32,605 nt of DNA from contig JAJPHB010000002.1 of the NCBI GenBank assembly GCA_021325525.1, positions 1 through 32,605 of the forward strand. The letters run 5' to 3'. Origin of the DNA: Alphaproteobacteria bacterium. GTDB lineage: Bacteria; Pseudomonadota; Alphaproteobacteria; ATCC43930; CGMCC-115725. Below the pieces are notes generated by a model. That model was not told the DNA's origin. It searched no databases and saw only the letters and a list, made by a program, of their open reading frames with translations. The translations under genes and the position numbers were made by a program. Positions within the stretch are counted from its first letter, which is position 1, and each line of letters starts with the position of its first letter. This document shows, one piece after another, positions 32,256 to 32,605 of the stretch.

Positions 32256-32605
32256 CAGCGCGCCGCCACCTCGGCAAAGAAGGCGCGATACTGCGCGACG
32301 ACGCGGGCTTCGGTGAACTCCGCCTCATAGGCGGCGCGGCCGCCGGCGGCAAGGCGCCGGCGCAGCGCCGCATCGCCGGTCACCTGCCGCAGCGCCGCCG
32401 CCAAGGCCGCCGCGTCATCGACCGGCACGAGGAGGCCGCTCTCGCCCTCGCGGATGAGCTGGCGCGGGCCGGCGCTCGCCGCCGCCACCACGGGGCGCGC
32501 CGCCGCCCATGCTTCGATAACGACATTGCCGAGCGGCTCGTGCCGCGATGCACAGACGAGGAGATCGGCCGCGGCGAGCAGCGCCGCCGTGTCCTCGCGC
32601 CAGCC
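32255..32605 (-). CDS. Glycosyltransferase family 4, partial (3' part)
   Basis: Only the last 116 residues are in the window; the start lies beyond 32605. The visible part is the C-terminal lobe of a GT-B glycosyltransferase: LLAAADLLVCASRHEPLGNV, IEAWAAARPVVAA and IREGESGLLVPVDD, in which the EPLGNVxIEAW stretch holds the nucleotide-sugar-binding Glu of family 4. The terminal helices are AAALAAALRQVTGDAALRRR and ARVVAQYRAFFAEVAAR. It would transfer a sugar to a lipid-linked or polysaccharide acceptor. It runs in the same direction as asnB and shares one base with its start. Confidence 0.92.
   Translation of the reverse strand, partial: GWREDTAALLAAADLLVCASRHEPLGNVVIEAWAAARPVVAAASAGPRQLIREGESGLLVPVDDAAALAAALRQVTGDAALRRRLAAGGRAAYEAEFTEARVVAQYRAFFAEVAAR

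Noticed and set aside
30483-32330. Long open forward frame opposite asnB
   Set aside because: AsnB on the minus strand has all catalytic motifs; the opposite frame is compositionally biased and crosses the asnB/glycosyltransferase junction.
1-32605. Mobile element, phage, CRISPR or tRNA genes
   Set aside because: No transposase, integrase, phage structural gene, regularly spaced repeat array or tRNA-like cloverleaf was recognised on either strand.

Overview
The window is a GC-rich chromosomal segment (roughly 70% by eye) with densely packed genes. Several traits point to an alphaproteobacterium, probably in or near the Hyphomicrobiales/Rhodospirillales: the block chorismate mutase - hisC - prephenate dehydrogenase facing metX-metW, a DUF2125 protein beside it, and a palindromic GCGAAGCAATCCA-type intergenic repeat. 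No rRNA, tRNA, CRISPR array, insertion sequence or phage gene was seen. Most genes are housekeeping or core accessory.

Layout. (1) 1-1845: intergenic palindromic repeat, a LuxR-type regulator with an atypical receiver, and an HtrA-like protein whose catalytic His and Ser are both replaced. (2) 1782-4919: a complete copper-efflux unit (CueR-type promoter, copZ chaperone, copA P1B ATPase, cueR/hmrR regulator). (3) 4927-9354: a D-2-hydroxyacid dehydrogenase, a decayed baeRF-family pseudogene, an O-methyltransferase and an orphan ABC-type binding protein. (4) 9372-13523: a PspA-like coiled-coil protein and a DUF2491 (YjfK-like) membrane protein, then a ChaC gamma-glutamylcyclotransferase and an EamA transporter. 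(5) 13670-20486: DUF2125 protein, small tail-anchored protein, then a block for aromatic amino acid synthesis (chorismate mutase, hisC and prephenate dehydrogenase, joined by ATGA overlaps) divergent from metX-metW for methionine, plus a 75-residue protein. (6) 20517-26471: Tat-exported N-acetylmuramoyl amidase, second EamA transporter, GNAT acetyltransferase, AcuI/YhdH-like reductase, iron-type alcohol dehydrogenase and SCP2-type thiolase. (7) 26566-29355: two divergent exported envelope proteins, one being a fusion of a CpoB/YbgF-like TPR, a peptidoglycan-binding domain and a trypsin-like domain lacking its catalytic His. (8) 29414-32605: pyrC dihydroorotase, then asnB and the 3' part of a family-4 glycosyltransferase.

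How genes work together. Copper entering the cytoplasm would be sensed by CueR at the TTGACC-19 bp-CATATT promoter, inducing chaperone, pump and CueR itself. Chorismate mutase, HisC and TyrC would carry chorismate toward tyrosine/phenylalanine. MetX and MetW act together at the first committed step of methionine synthesis. Thiolase, alcohol dehydrogenase and the AcuI-like reductase look like a small acyl-CoA/alcohol catabolic set.

The most unusual features are two unrelated loci each encoding a degenerate trypsin-fold protein (758-1675 and 27664-29355), the second in a domain architecture I do not recognise; the decayed baeRF gene; a chorismate mutase with a dead prephenate-dehydratase-like tail; and a DUF2491/coiled-coil pair. 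I did not find a clearly new defence or mobile system.
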